From assembly GCA_021815405.1 (NCBI GenBank), contig JAKAGV010000015.1, positions 103,860 to 167,859 on the forward strand: DNA of 64,000 bases, in the 5' to 3' direction. Under the pieces are notes generated by a model. The model saw nothing but the letters and a program-made list of their open reading frames with translations. It was not told the origin of the DNA and did not search any database. Of the stretch, positions 44,033-51,575 are shown piece after piece. The DNA is from Bacteroidota bacterium (GTDB lineage: Bacteria; Bacteroidota; Ignavibacteria; Ignavibacteriales; Ignavibacteriaceae). The position numbers and the translations under genes were made by a program. Positions within the stretch are counted from its first letter, which is position 1. Each line of letters opens with the position of its first letter.

Positions 44033-44086
44033 TGTGTAGAAGCTATCACTTCCTTTTAAGGAATATTTACGGCGAGCCTCAACGCC
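44033..44086 (-). promoter_or_regulatory. Fluoride riboswitch (variant) before the MutS-like pair
   Basis: The leftward strand reads GGCGTTGAGGCTCGCC, then TTCC-TTAAAA-GGAA, then GTGATAGCTTCTACAC. Laid beside the Thermotoga petrophila aptamer (GGCGATGAGGCCCGCC..., GCCC-TGAAAA-GGGC, TGATGGCCTCTAC) every helix and most conserved bases agree; one base differs in the GATG box (GTTG). GAGGC/GCTTC makes the long-range pairing. It is the only one of the six with this GAGGC form. Confidence 0.78.
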
Positions 44087-44229
44087 TTTAAATTCTTTAA
44101 TAGTTAAAATCTACGTTTCAAAAATAACAATTTTCTATATTGATAATCTAATCTTAAACTCATCCCACTCTTTTACTTGTTCCAAGTCAAAATTCACGAC
44201 TTCTTATTTTCAAGTTAGAGTTTTAGATA

Positions 44230-45435
44230 TTAAATAATAAAAAAAGTTATAATTGATATTCCTATTCCACCAAGTACCACAAAAAGAATATCCACCTTTA
44301 ACAGCAAAGCAGTTAGTGCGGCAGCACCGAAAAATATTTGTGCCGCGCCCCATTGCAAATCCAAAGCAAATTGAATTGTAACTGTAAATAGTAATCCCAC
44401 AAATGAACTTAGCACACCTCTTATAACTCCGTTGAATATTTTTTTTGTTCGCAGCTTATCGAAGAAAGGAGTAATTCCCGTTAGTATAAGAAATGAAGGC
44501 AAAAAAATACTTATTGTTCCAATAACTGCCCCAAGCAGTCCATCTAACAAGTACCCGATGAAAGTAGCAGTAATTACTATTGGACCGGGCGTTACTTGTC
44601 CAAGCGCAATTCCATCCATAAAAGCTTGGCTATCCAGCAAATGCCTAACGTCTACAATTTCGTGATACATTAAAGGCACAGAAGCAAAGCCGCCGCCGAA
44701 GGCAAATAAATCTATTCTGAACATTAAAGTAGATAGGACAAAAAGATTTTCATTTAAAAAGAAAAGTAAAACAAGAAGCGCAGTATAAAAGAGTAAGATG
44801 GCGATAATTTGGCTTAAATATGATTTAGTTTTTTCTTCTTTAGTTAGTACCGCCTGTGGCAACGCCGGATCAGAAGAAATATTTTTTACTAGTTGATTTT
44901 TCATTGCCAACAAAATTCCTAAGCCAGCAGATAAAACAATTATTAAGATTGGATTTACCTTCAACCAGAATAAAACTACGGATACTACTGTAATAATTAT
45001 CGATTTCCATTCTTTAAGTGTCACTTTGCCGAATGAGATTGTTGCATTAGCAATGATTGCTACAATCATCGCTTGCAGGCAGCTAAATACGAACAGAGTT
45101 AACGGATAATTTATTACTGATTTATAAATTGCAGCAAACAATATCATCAAAATAAAAGCCGGCAAACCGAAGCCGATAAAAGCTGCTGCTGCGCCGGCTA
45201 ACCCGCGTGTTTGCAATCCTACATAAGCCGCCGACTGCATTGCTGTTGCACCTGGAATAATTTGGCATAGTGCGGCACCATTATTAAAAGTTTCTTCGTC
45301 AAGCCAATGTTTATCTTCAACAGCCACCTTTCTAATATAAGCCACCATAGAAGGTCCACCGAATGCAGTTGATCCTAATCGTAAAAATGAAATAAATAAT
45401 TTTTGGATTGATAATGTAGAATTTATCTTTTGCAT
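44230..45435 (-). CDS. chrA: Chromate transporter ChrA
   Basis: The membrane protein of about 401 residues has two CHR domains. The first has LGSTAFGGPSMVAYIRKVAV and GATAMQSAAYVGLQTRGL; the second has LFAFGGGFASVPLMYHEIV and GQVTPGPIVITATFIGYLL. These are the signature GGP and GxxxPGP blocks of ChrA, which expels chromate (or takes sulfate-like oxyanions) with proton exchange. ATG 45435 begins MQKINSTLSIQKLF, the usual start just before the first CHR domain; a longer frame to GTG 45516 has no family support. No fluoride aptamer precedes it. Confidence 0.87.
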   Translation of the reverse strand: MQKINSTLSIQKLFISFLRLGSTAFGGPSMVAYIRKVAVEDKHWLDEETFNNGAALCQIIPGATAMQSAAYVGLQTRGLAGAAAAFIGFGLPAFILMILFAAIYKSVINYPLTLFVFSCLQAMIVAIIANATISFGKVTLKEWKSIIITVVSVVLFWLKVNPILIIVLSAGLGILLAMKNQLVKNISSDPALPQAVLTKEEKTKSYLSQIIAILLFYTALLVLLFFLNENLFVLSTLMFRIDLFAFGGGFASVPLMYHEIVDVRHLLDSQAFMDGIALGQVTPGPIVITATFIGYLLDGLLGAVIGTISIFLPSFLILTGITPFFDKLRTKKIFNGVIRGVLSSFVGLLFTVTIQFALDLQWGAAQIFFGAAALTALLLKVDILFVVLGGIGISIITFFII

Positions 45436-45845
45436 AATCTTATGTTTTATACTCTGAAATATAACTGTCTTTTTCCCCTTGTCATATCCCTGTTTAAAAA
45501 ATAAAAAAACTTTCACCTTCTATACTAATACATGTTTAATTTTTATAACGATTATTACAAATAAAAATTGATCCGCCTCTATTCAAATCGGTCATTAAAT
45601 AATTTGATAAATAAGTCTGCTCAAAGAAGCCAAAAAATATTAAAAGCCAATTCCATAAAACCTATCCTCACGAGAGTGGGAAGCAGAAATCTAATCGATA
45701 ATGGTGACTTTTAAATTCCTGTTTTCACAAGAATAACAAGTAAGTATTTCTGTCAAAGTCGCAAAGGGTAGACAAAAAGTTGAGGTAATAAAAATATTTG
45801 GGAAAGATTTATGTATTGTGTATTGTTTTAATAGTAATGTAATAT
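45436..45845. other. Intergenic region with a repeat
   Basis: About 400 bp between divergent genes. It holds a short palindrome-like stretch (CCTATCCTCACGAGAGTGGGAAG, about 45661-45683) related to the CGAGAGTGGGAAT repeats elsewhere. No ORF is visible. Confidence 0.4.
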
Positions 45846-45874
45846 TTGCATTTTATTTATCTATATTTTATTTT
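45846..45874 (+). promoter_or_regulatory. Sigma-70-like promoter of the hydrogenase-like operon
   Basis: TTGCAT, a 17-base spacer and TATTTT. Transcription would start about six bases later, right at the riboswitch's first base (45880/45881), which fits how such leaders begin. Confidence 0.6.
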
Positions 45875-45880
45875 TTGTTC

Positions 45881-45956
45881 AGCGATGGAGTTCGCTTTGT
45901 AATTGTCCCGATCTAACCCGTTTTGCGAGGTTTTATCGGGAATAATAACTCCTACC
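45881..45956 (+). promoter_or_regulatory. Fluoride riboswitch (crcB motif) before the hydrogenase-like operon
   Basis: It starts AGCGATGGAGTTCGCTT and ends AATAATAACTCCTACC. A CCCGAT-ATCGGG inner helix with a 19-base loop is in the place of the P3 stem. GGAGTT can pair with AACTCC as in the crcB motif. The first gene begins about 180 bp downstream. Confidence 0.87.
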
Positions 45957-45975
45957 AATTTTGGTTGGAGTTATT
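45944..45975 (+). promoter_or_regulatory. Alternative hairpin overlapping the riboswitch 3' end
   Basis: AATAACTCCTACC pairs with GGTTGGAGTTATT (12 of 13 positions) around a six-base loop. It uses the same 3' strand the aptamer needs, so the two folds exclude each other. No U-run follows, so it may act as a weak or Rho-aided stop, or in RNA stability. Confidence 0.65.
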
Positions 45976-46139
45976 CACGCCTGCTTGCTTCTATGCAAGT
46001 CCTTGAATACATCCAAGAATTATAACTTAACATAAAGAGAACAAGAAAATGCTGTTTTATTCCTTTATTACTAGTTCATCGTCATTCTCTAAAAATTTAA
46101 TGCGTTTCCAATTTTTAATTTATCATTTTTAATATTGAA

Positions 46140-47099
46140 ATGAGCCTTATGCTATTCTTTTTAAGTGTATTACAATTGCTTTATATAGCTTTGCTGGCGC
46201 CATTAACCATTGGCATAATCCGCAAGCTTGAAGAGATTGTTGAATCAAAAAAAGGTCCAAGCATCTTTCAAGAATATTATGACTTGAGAAAATTATTCAG
46301 GAAAGAGACTCTGATCCCGCAAGCTGCTTCGCCATTTTTTATTGCTGCACCATATTTAACTTTCTCCCTTTATTTGCTGCTCACTCTTGTTCTGCCTATA
46401 ATTACGGCTTTTCCATTGACATTCGGTCCCGTAGTAGATTTTGTTGGCGGCGGATTAATTTTTGGTGCAGCTGCTACCATTAAAAAGATTGCCGCAATAG
46501 ATACAAGAAATAATTATGCTCATCTTGGCACTTCAAGAGCCTCTGCTATAGGCGCTGTTTCCGAGCCAATCATATTAATTATATTTATCATGTTTGGGGT
46601 AATCACAAATACGAATAATCCTTATGTAATAAATAATGTTTTGCAGACTTCTACAAACTGGTATTTATCCCTAATTCATTGGTTCGCTACTTTCGCGTTC
46701 TTCATGGTACTAATTGTCGAGACCGGTAAGCTTCCCATCGAATCTCATTCGCTCGGCGAACTCGGCATGATTGATCAGGCAATGGAAATGGAATATTCCG
46801 GGAAAGAATTGGCTCTTTACAAGTGGGGCGGTTATATGAAGCATTTTCTCCTAATGAATGTTTTTATGAACGTTTACGCTTTCCCTTACTATGTGCCGAT
46901 GCAGCCTAACTTAAATAGTATTTTTGCATATATGATAATAAATTACTTAAAAATACTTTTGCTTGTTGTCCTTTTTGTGATTATTCAAGAAACCTTTTCA
47001 AAATACAAACTCTTCAAGAATTTTGATTTTGTTGCAGTTGCACTTGTACTTGCCTTCTTAGCTGCACTTGTATTTTACACAACCGGAGGTAATGTTTAA
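46140..47099 (+). CDS. NuoH/HycD-like membrane subunit
   Basis: The 319-residue protein has about eight TM helices and matches the NuoH/HyfC/HycD subunit of Complex I-related enzymes: VESKKGPSIFQEYYDLRKLF after helix 1 and ETGKLPIESHSLGELGMIDQ later, keeping the acidic residues thought to carry protons near the quinone/catalytic module. First gene of the six-gene fluoride-switched operon. Its stop overlaps the next start by one base. In the absence of a redox module (see the NuoCD- and NuoB-like genes) its role must differ from normal Complex I. Confidence 0.87.
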   Translation: MSLMLFFLSVLQLLYIALLAPLTIGIIRKLEEIVESKKGPSIFQEYYDLRKLFRKETLIPQAASPFFIAAPYLTFSLYLLLTLVLPIITAFPLTFGPVVDFVGGGLIFGAAATIKKIAAIDTRNNYAHLGTSRASAIGAVSEPIILIIFIMFGVITNTNNPYVINNVLQTSTNWYLSLIHWFATFAFFMVLIVETGKLPIESHSLGELGMIDQAMEMEYSGKELALYKWGGYMKHFLLMNVFMNVYAFPYYVPMQPNLNSIFAYMIINYLKILLLVVLFVIIQETFSKYKLFKNFDFVAVALVLAFLAALVFYTTGGNV

Positions 47100-47743
47100 T
47101 GAACCATCTCGACAATGCTTTTTTACTTGTAGGCTTCCTTGAAATTGCAATGGTTATTTTCATGCAATGGGAAGTTTATATCATAAATATTATTAAAACT
47201 TTCTCAATTAGTTCTTATTTAATTGCTATTCTCTTTTTAGTGGTTGGCTTTATAAATCATGAAAATTTCATATTAATTTTAGCGGCGTTAACTGCTTTAA
47301 CAAGAGGCTGGTTTATTCCTTTTTACCTACGGAAGATTTTAAGAATAGATAAATGGCGCGCAAGAGAAACAAGCCCGCTTGTGGGCATATCAAGCTCAAT
47401 TTTAATTTCTTTGTTGATTACAGTAGTCGGGTACTTACTATACAGTCTTACTCTTTCAAATTATATAAAATCGAATCTCGGTTCTATTCCGATTGCATTA
47501 ATGCTTCAAGGTATGTTTTTAATTATCTCGAGAAGCAGCACCTTTACACAATTAATCGGCTACCTTGTTATGGAAAATGCTATGTATATGTTCGGCTATA
47601 TTTTCCCGGAGCTGCCGTTTATAGTTGAAGCCGGTATTGTGCTGGATCTTCTCGGCGTTGTAATGATTTCCGGTGCAATCATTCGTTTAAGAGAAGACGT
47701 CGTTCAAAGCGGCACCGAGGACTACAAAGAGCTGAAAGGTTAA
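47099..47743 (+). CDS. HyfE-like membrane subunit
   Basis: The 214-residue protein has six or more TM helices. The order and the C-terminal block MENAMYMFGYIFPELPFIVEA ... VVMISGAIIRLREDV match HyfE, which is NuoK-like with extra helices. In NuoK-type subunits, membrane Glu residues carry protons; this one keeps ME and VEAG Glu. It is between NuoH- and antiporter-like genes, the normal order in hyf-type operons, with starts and stops touching. Confidence 0.82.
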   Translation: MNHLDNAFLLVGFLEIAMVIFMQWEVYIINIIKTFSISSYLIAILFLVVGFINHENFILILAALTALTRGWFIPFYLRKILRIDKWRARETSPLVGISSSILISLLITVVGYLLYSLTLSNYIKSNLGSIPIALMLQGMFLIISRSSTFTQLIGYLVMENAMYMFGYIFPELPFIVEAGIVLDLLGVVMISGAIIRLREDVVQSGTEDYKELKG

Positions 47744-47747
47744 CTCG

Positions 47748-49133
47748 ATGGAATACATTTATCTTTTACCGATTTTCTTTTCCGGATTAGGAAGCTTGCT
47801 CTGCATTCTTCCGTTCCTAAAGTTCGAGGAAGACATTTCCGTTATTGTTGCCTTCGGAGCTTTGTTCAGCTCTATTTATATTTTGTATCTTCCAAATTTT
47901 ACTACGGATTTCTTTTACATTGATGGTTTATCAAAAATCTTTCTTGTTATGACGAGCACTGTTTACGTTGCTGCTGTCATTTTCTCTATTTATTATATCG
48001 AACACATACAGAACAAATTATTTCAGTCTCACTTCTACTTCTTTCTATTGAATACATTTGTTCTAACTATGCTGTTTACAGTAATTCTAAACAACCTCGG
48101 TGTTGTTTGGGTTGCAGTTGAAGCCACTACCGTAACAAGTGCCCTTCTAATTTCTACCGAGAATGATGAAGCAACAATTGAAGCAACCTGGAGATACGTT
48201 ATTATAGTTTCAGCCGGATTAATTATTTCTCTAATTGCTATAATATTTATTTACTCCTCATTCCAAACTCTCTCATTCGCAGATTTGCTAAAATTGTATC
48301 CTAAGCTTTCTCCGAGTTTGGAAAGAATCACTTACTTTGGCGGAGTACTTGGAATAATAGGCTTTGGTACAAAAGCAGGAATATTCCCAATGCACACATG
48401 GCTGCCGGATGCGCATGGCAAGGCTCCTTCGCCAATCAGCGCTGTTTTCTCCGCGGTTCTTCTGCCAGTTGCATTGTTTGCAATCGAAAGAATTCTTCAG
48501 GCAATTCCAAATGACGGCGTGAAAGTATTTGCATTTACTCTGGGATTACTCAGCATTGCTCTTGCGGCTTTTATGTCTTTCAATCAAGTTTACTATAAAA
48601 GGATGTTTGCTTATTCGTCAATCGACAATATGGGCATTGCGTTGATTGGTTTATCTCTCGGCGGCTATGCGTTTGTCGGCAGTGTACTTATTATTCTTGC
48701 TCACGCATTCGCAAAGTCAGCCACTTTCTTTTTGACCGGGAATGTTTTAATAAATTATGAAAGCTGGAAGATAGATGATGTAAAAGGTATTTCTAAAACT
48801 CTTCCGGCAACCGGATATTCTTTATTCTTTGGTTCGCTTGCTGTAACCGGTACACCGCCATTCGGCACTTTCCTCGGCGAGCTTCTAATTCTAATTGCCA
48901 TCTTTAATACTTATGGAATTGTAATTACTTTATTGACCGGTTTTCTACTTGCTGCAGCGTTTATAGGGATAAACTTTCAAACGCTAAGAATGGTTTTTTC
49001 AGAGCCGATTTTAGAAAAGCGGAAAGAAAACTTAATTGTCATAGTGCCGATAATAAGCCTACTGCTCGCTTTATCTGTTACGTTCGCTTCGCCTTTTATA
49101 TACAATATCTTATTTAATGGAGTGTGGAAATGA
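47748..49133 (+). CDS. Antiporter-like membrane subunit (HyfF/NuoN-type)
   Basis: The 461-residue protein has about 13-14 TM helices of the Mrp-antiporter/NuoLMN family. Conserved stretches are VWVAVEATTVTSALLI (helix 5 Glu), FPMHTWLPDAHGKAPSPISAVFSA (helix 7-8 with Lys and His) and AYSSIDNMGIALIG. The pumping residues are present, so ion movement through this subunit should still be possible. It overlaps the large-subunit gene by the usual ATGA. Confidence 0.88.
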   Translation: MEYIYLLPIFFSGLGSLLCILPFLKFEEDISVIVAFGALFSSIYILYLPNFTTDFFYIDGLSKIFLVMTSTVYVAAVIFSIYYIEHIQNKLFQSHFYFFLLNTFVLTMLFTVILNNLGVVWVAVEATTVTSALLISTENDEATIEATWRYVIIVSAGLIISLIAIIFIYSSFQTLSFADLLKLYPKLSPSLERITYFGGVLGIIGFGTKAGIFPMHTWLPDAHGKAPSPISAVFSAVLLPVALFAIERILQAIPNDGVKVFAFTLGLLSIALAAFMSFNQVYYKRMFAYSSIDNMGIALIGLSLGGYAFVGSVLIILAHAFAKSATFFLTGNVLINYESWKIDDVKGISKTLPATGYSLFFGSLAVTGTPPFGTFLGELLILIAIFNTYGIVITLLTGFLLAAAFIGINFQTLRMVFSEPILEKRKENLIVIVPIISLLLALSVTFASPFIYNILFNGVWK

Positions 49134-50440
49134 GTGAACAGTTAAACATTACTGCCTTAAATAATGATGTTATATCTTCTTCAAATAAAAATCCGGAAAG
49201 ACTATTAGGAATTTTTAATACTGCCGGAGAAAGTAAATGCATTCTTTTCGACGGAAAGAATTTTATAATTGATTGCCACGATAAAGTTAAGTCTTATCCT
49301 ATTTATGATATTATTAAAAACAGAAATTCGGTCATTGGAAAATCAGAATTTTTTGGTGAAGGCGTTTTTGTGTTTAGATATGGTCCGGTAACATCTTGGC
49401 TTGTTGAGCCTGGCGTTTTCCATATCTATACTTATGGCGAAAGAATATTAGGAATGAATATTGACGTTTCATACAAATCAAGAAACATCGAACAAAGACT
49501 TTTAGGATTAAATCCTACGGAAGCTATTCCATTGGTTGAGAATATTTGCGGCAACTTTTCATTTTCGCATTCTCTTGCTTTCACAAATTCAATAGAAAAT
49601 ATTTTAGGTATAGAATTAAACCCGATAATAAAAAGCTACAAAATAATCGGACTTGAGTTGGAAAGAATTTATAATCATCTTTATGTTTTTAGCCAGCTTG
49701 CGAACGCCGCAGCGCAAAAGGTACTTACCAGCCAGATACAATTTCTTTTTGAAGAATCGCTAAGAACAAATTTCATTTTCTCTCAGTTTAGGTACTTAAA
49801 AAAGCTAAACAATATTGGCAAGCTTAATTTCTATCCGGATAAGAAAACTCTAAACACAATTAAGGAAAGATTAAACAAATTAGATTCTGTTCTGAAGAAT
49901 CTTTACGAAAGGACTCTTGACAGTAAAAACTTTTTGGATAGGCTCCATGCCACCTCAATAATTTCACCAGAATATGCGCTGCAAAATTCTTTATCCGGTC
50001 CAACACTTAGAGCATGTGGAATTAAAGAAGACTTGCGGCAGCACGATAAATTTTACGAAGACTTAAACATTCCAACTATTTCCTTCGGAGATTCTCTGGC
50101 GAGGCTTGAAGTAAGAGTGGAAGAAATTTTTGAATCCATAAAAATTATAAACGATAAGATTGATTTTGTAGACAAAGTGAAAGGGCTAGTCCCATTTGAA
50201 GAACCTAATGTCCCTTTCGAAAACATTACAGGAAGTTCCATAGGCGCTGTCGAATCACCGAGCGGAATTATAGCCGATTATGTTGAATTAGAAAACGGAA
50301 AGATAAAAAACATTTACATATCAACTCCGTCATTGTTCGGTTTCAATGCGATTAAGGATTCTCTGCCCGGAATGATTTTCACTGACTTTCCATTTTCTGT
50401 CGATTCTTTCGGAAGCTTTTTTGCAGATGCTGCGAGATAA
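49130..50440 (+). CDS. HycE/NuoCD-like large subunit without [NiFe] ligands
   Basis: The 436-residue protein starts at ATG 49130 (ATGA overlap). An N-terminal NuoC-like part (about 20-85) is followed by the NuoD/[NiFe] large-subunit fold: FRYGPVTSWLVEPGVF, VENICGNFSFSHSLAF, LELERIYNHLYVF, SGPTLRACGIKEDLRQHD and SLARLEVRVEEIFESI. Real group 4 hydrogenases have CGxC in the first motif (here C140-G-N-F) and DPCxxC at the end (here PFSVDSFGSFFADAAR). At most one of four Ni/Fe Cys remains, so it cannot hold the metal centre. This resembles the cofactor-less Ehr relatives. Confidence 0.85.
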   Translation: MSEQLNITALNNDVISSSNKNPERLLGIFNTAGESKCILFDGKNFIIDCHDKVKSYPIYDIIKNRNSVIGKSEFFGEGVFVFRYGPVTSWLVEPGVFHIYTYGERILGMNIDVSYKSRNIEQRLLGLNPTEAIPLVENICGNFSFSHSLAFTNSIENILGIELNPIIKSYKIIGLELERIYNHLYVFSQLANAAAQKVLTSQIQFLFEESLRTNFIFSQFRYLKKLNNIGKLNFYPDKKTLNTIKERLNKLDSVLKNLYERTLDSKNFLDRLHATSIISPEYALQNSLSGPTLRACGIKEDLRQHDKFYEDLNIPTISFGDSLARLEVRVEEIFESIKIINDKIDFVDKVKGLVPFEEPNVPFENITGSSIGAVESPSGIIADYVELENGKIKNIYISTPSLFGFNAIKDSLPGMIFTDFPFSVDSFGSFFADAAR

Positions 50441-50454
50441 ATAGGATTGAAAGA

Positions 50455-50985
50455 AATGTCATTCCCGCGAAAGCGAGAATCTTTGATACAGTATGAAACA
50501 ATATTACGCTTACATTTTAGCAAATAAGAAAAACGGAACGCTATACATTGGCGCAACCAATGATTTAATAAGAAGAGTATATGAGCATAAAGAAGAAATT
50601 ATTGATGGGTTTACTAAAAAATACAAAATAAAATTACTTGTTTATTATGAAGTGCATAATAACATAAATTAAGCCATTAAAAGAGAAAAAGCGTTAAAGA
50701 AGTGGTATCGCAAGTGGAAAATTTAATTAATAGAAAAATCAAACCCGGAATGGAAAGATTTATATGATGAGTTATCATAAAAACATGGATACCCGCTTTC
50801 GCGGGTATGACAAACCAAACAAATTCGTCTTTTCAGCGAAACCAGTCCTCACGAAAGTGTTGAACGAGAATCAATGAAAGACAGACTGACATTCCCTCAA
50901 ATAATGAAGACGAAGAGGCAATGAATGTCATTCCCGCGAAACCTGTCCCACGAAAGTGGGGAGCGGGAATCTAAACTAAAAGTAT
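50455..50985. repeat. Cluster of CCCGCnnnnGCGGG palindromic repeats
   Basis: At least three elements lie here: GTCATTCCCGCGAAAGCGAGAAT (about 50458-50480), GGATACCCGCTTTCGCGGGTA (about 50786-50806) and ATTCCCGCG...AAAGTGGGGAGCGGGAATC (about 50931-50971). They flank the GIY-YIG relic and split the operon between the large and small subunit genes by 560 bp. Confidence 0.75.
50493..50780 (+). pseudogene. GIY-YIG endonuclease pseudogene
   Basis: ATG 50493 opens MKQYYAYILANKKNGTLYIG, with the GIY-YIG strand pair, then ATNDLIRRVYEHKEE. Stops at TAA 50670-50672 and TAA 50724-50726 interrupt the same frame; after each, the family sequence continues (AIKREKALKKWYRKWK, then SNPEWKDLYDELS). Intact relatives are 90-100-residue proteins often found in repeat-rich spots of FCB genomes. 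It is inside the hydrogenase-like operon and is a decayed insertion. Confidence 0.85.
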
Positions 50986-51001
50986 ATTAGGAAGTAATTA
51001 A

Positions 51002-51463
51002 ATGAACAACTGGTGGCTGCCATACGGACTAAAAAAAAGACTAACTGAAAAAAAAGATTATAAAACTGATATTGATGTAAAACCAATTGAAGGTATATTC
51101 AAAACTTCACTGCACATATACATTATCGATGTCGGGAACTCGAATGAATTGTGTTTTGAGATTAAAGCCTTACAGACACCTCAATACAATATTCACCGTT
51201 TCGGCATTTTCTTTTCAGATACGCCACGTCATGCTGATGTACTTATAGTTCTTGGTCCGGCATCAGAAAAAATGATTGCGCCTCTGCAGGAAACAATAAA
51301 TCAAATGCCGAAACCTTTTGGCATTATCTTGATTGAATCCGGTGAAATAAACACAGGAATAGATATAAAGAGCTTAGTTAAAGAAAATCTTTTAGCAGAA
51401 ATTAATAATTACGAAAACCCGGAACAGATTATAGCTGTTCTACTAAAGATTATGAACAAATAA
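51002..51463 (+). CDS. NuoB/HycG-like small subunit without Fe-S cysteines
   Basis: The 153-residue protein keeps the NuoB/hydrogenase small-subunit scaffold: IIDVGNSNELCFEIKAL (41-57), YNIHRFGIFFSDTPRHADVLIVLGPAS and QMPKPFGIILIESG. In HycG/NuoB the first segment is DVGSCNGCDIE; here both Cys are replaced (Ser and Leu) and a lone Cys follows. The later GxCA and GCPP Cys are absent and the end is short. It cannot bind the N2-type [4Fe-4S] cluster. It pairs with the ligand-less large subunit. The 560-bp gap ahead holds a pseudogene. Confidence 0.82.
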   Translation: MNNWWLPYGLKKRLTEKKDYKTDIDVKPIEGIFKTSLHIYIIDVGNSNELCFEIKALQTPQYNIHRFGIFFSDTPRHADVLIVLGPASEKMIAPLQETINQMPKPFGIILIESGEINTGIDIKSLVKENLLAEINNYENPEQIIAVLLKIMNK

Positions 51464-51466
51464 TTT

Positions 51467-51551
51467 TTCTCTGTGTACTCTTTATATACTTTGTGAAACT
51501 CAGTGTTACTATTTTTTTTATTACACAAAGAACTCAGAGAAGACACAGAAA
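51467..51551. repeat. CTCTGTG-type palindromic repeat
   Basis: CTCTGTGTACTC...TTTGTGAAACTCAGTG and CACAAAGAACTCAGAGAAGACAC form a stem with long arms. It lies between the small-subunit and HyfB-like genes. It is a member of the family at 22401-22456. Confidence 0.65.
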
Positions 51552-51575
51552 GCCATAGAGCGGAAAGAAAAATAA

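Noticed and set aside
45436..45516. N-terminal extension of ChrA to GTG 45516
   Set aside because: The added 27 residues have no family counterpart and ATG 45435 starts right before the first CHR domain.
50455..50985. CRISPR array in the repeat cluster
   Set aside because: The repeats are palindromic, unequal in spacing and lack uniform spacers; no cas gene is in the window.
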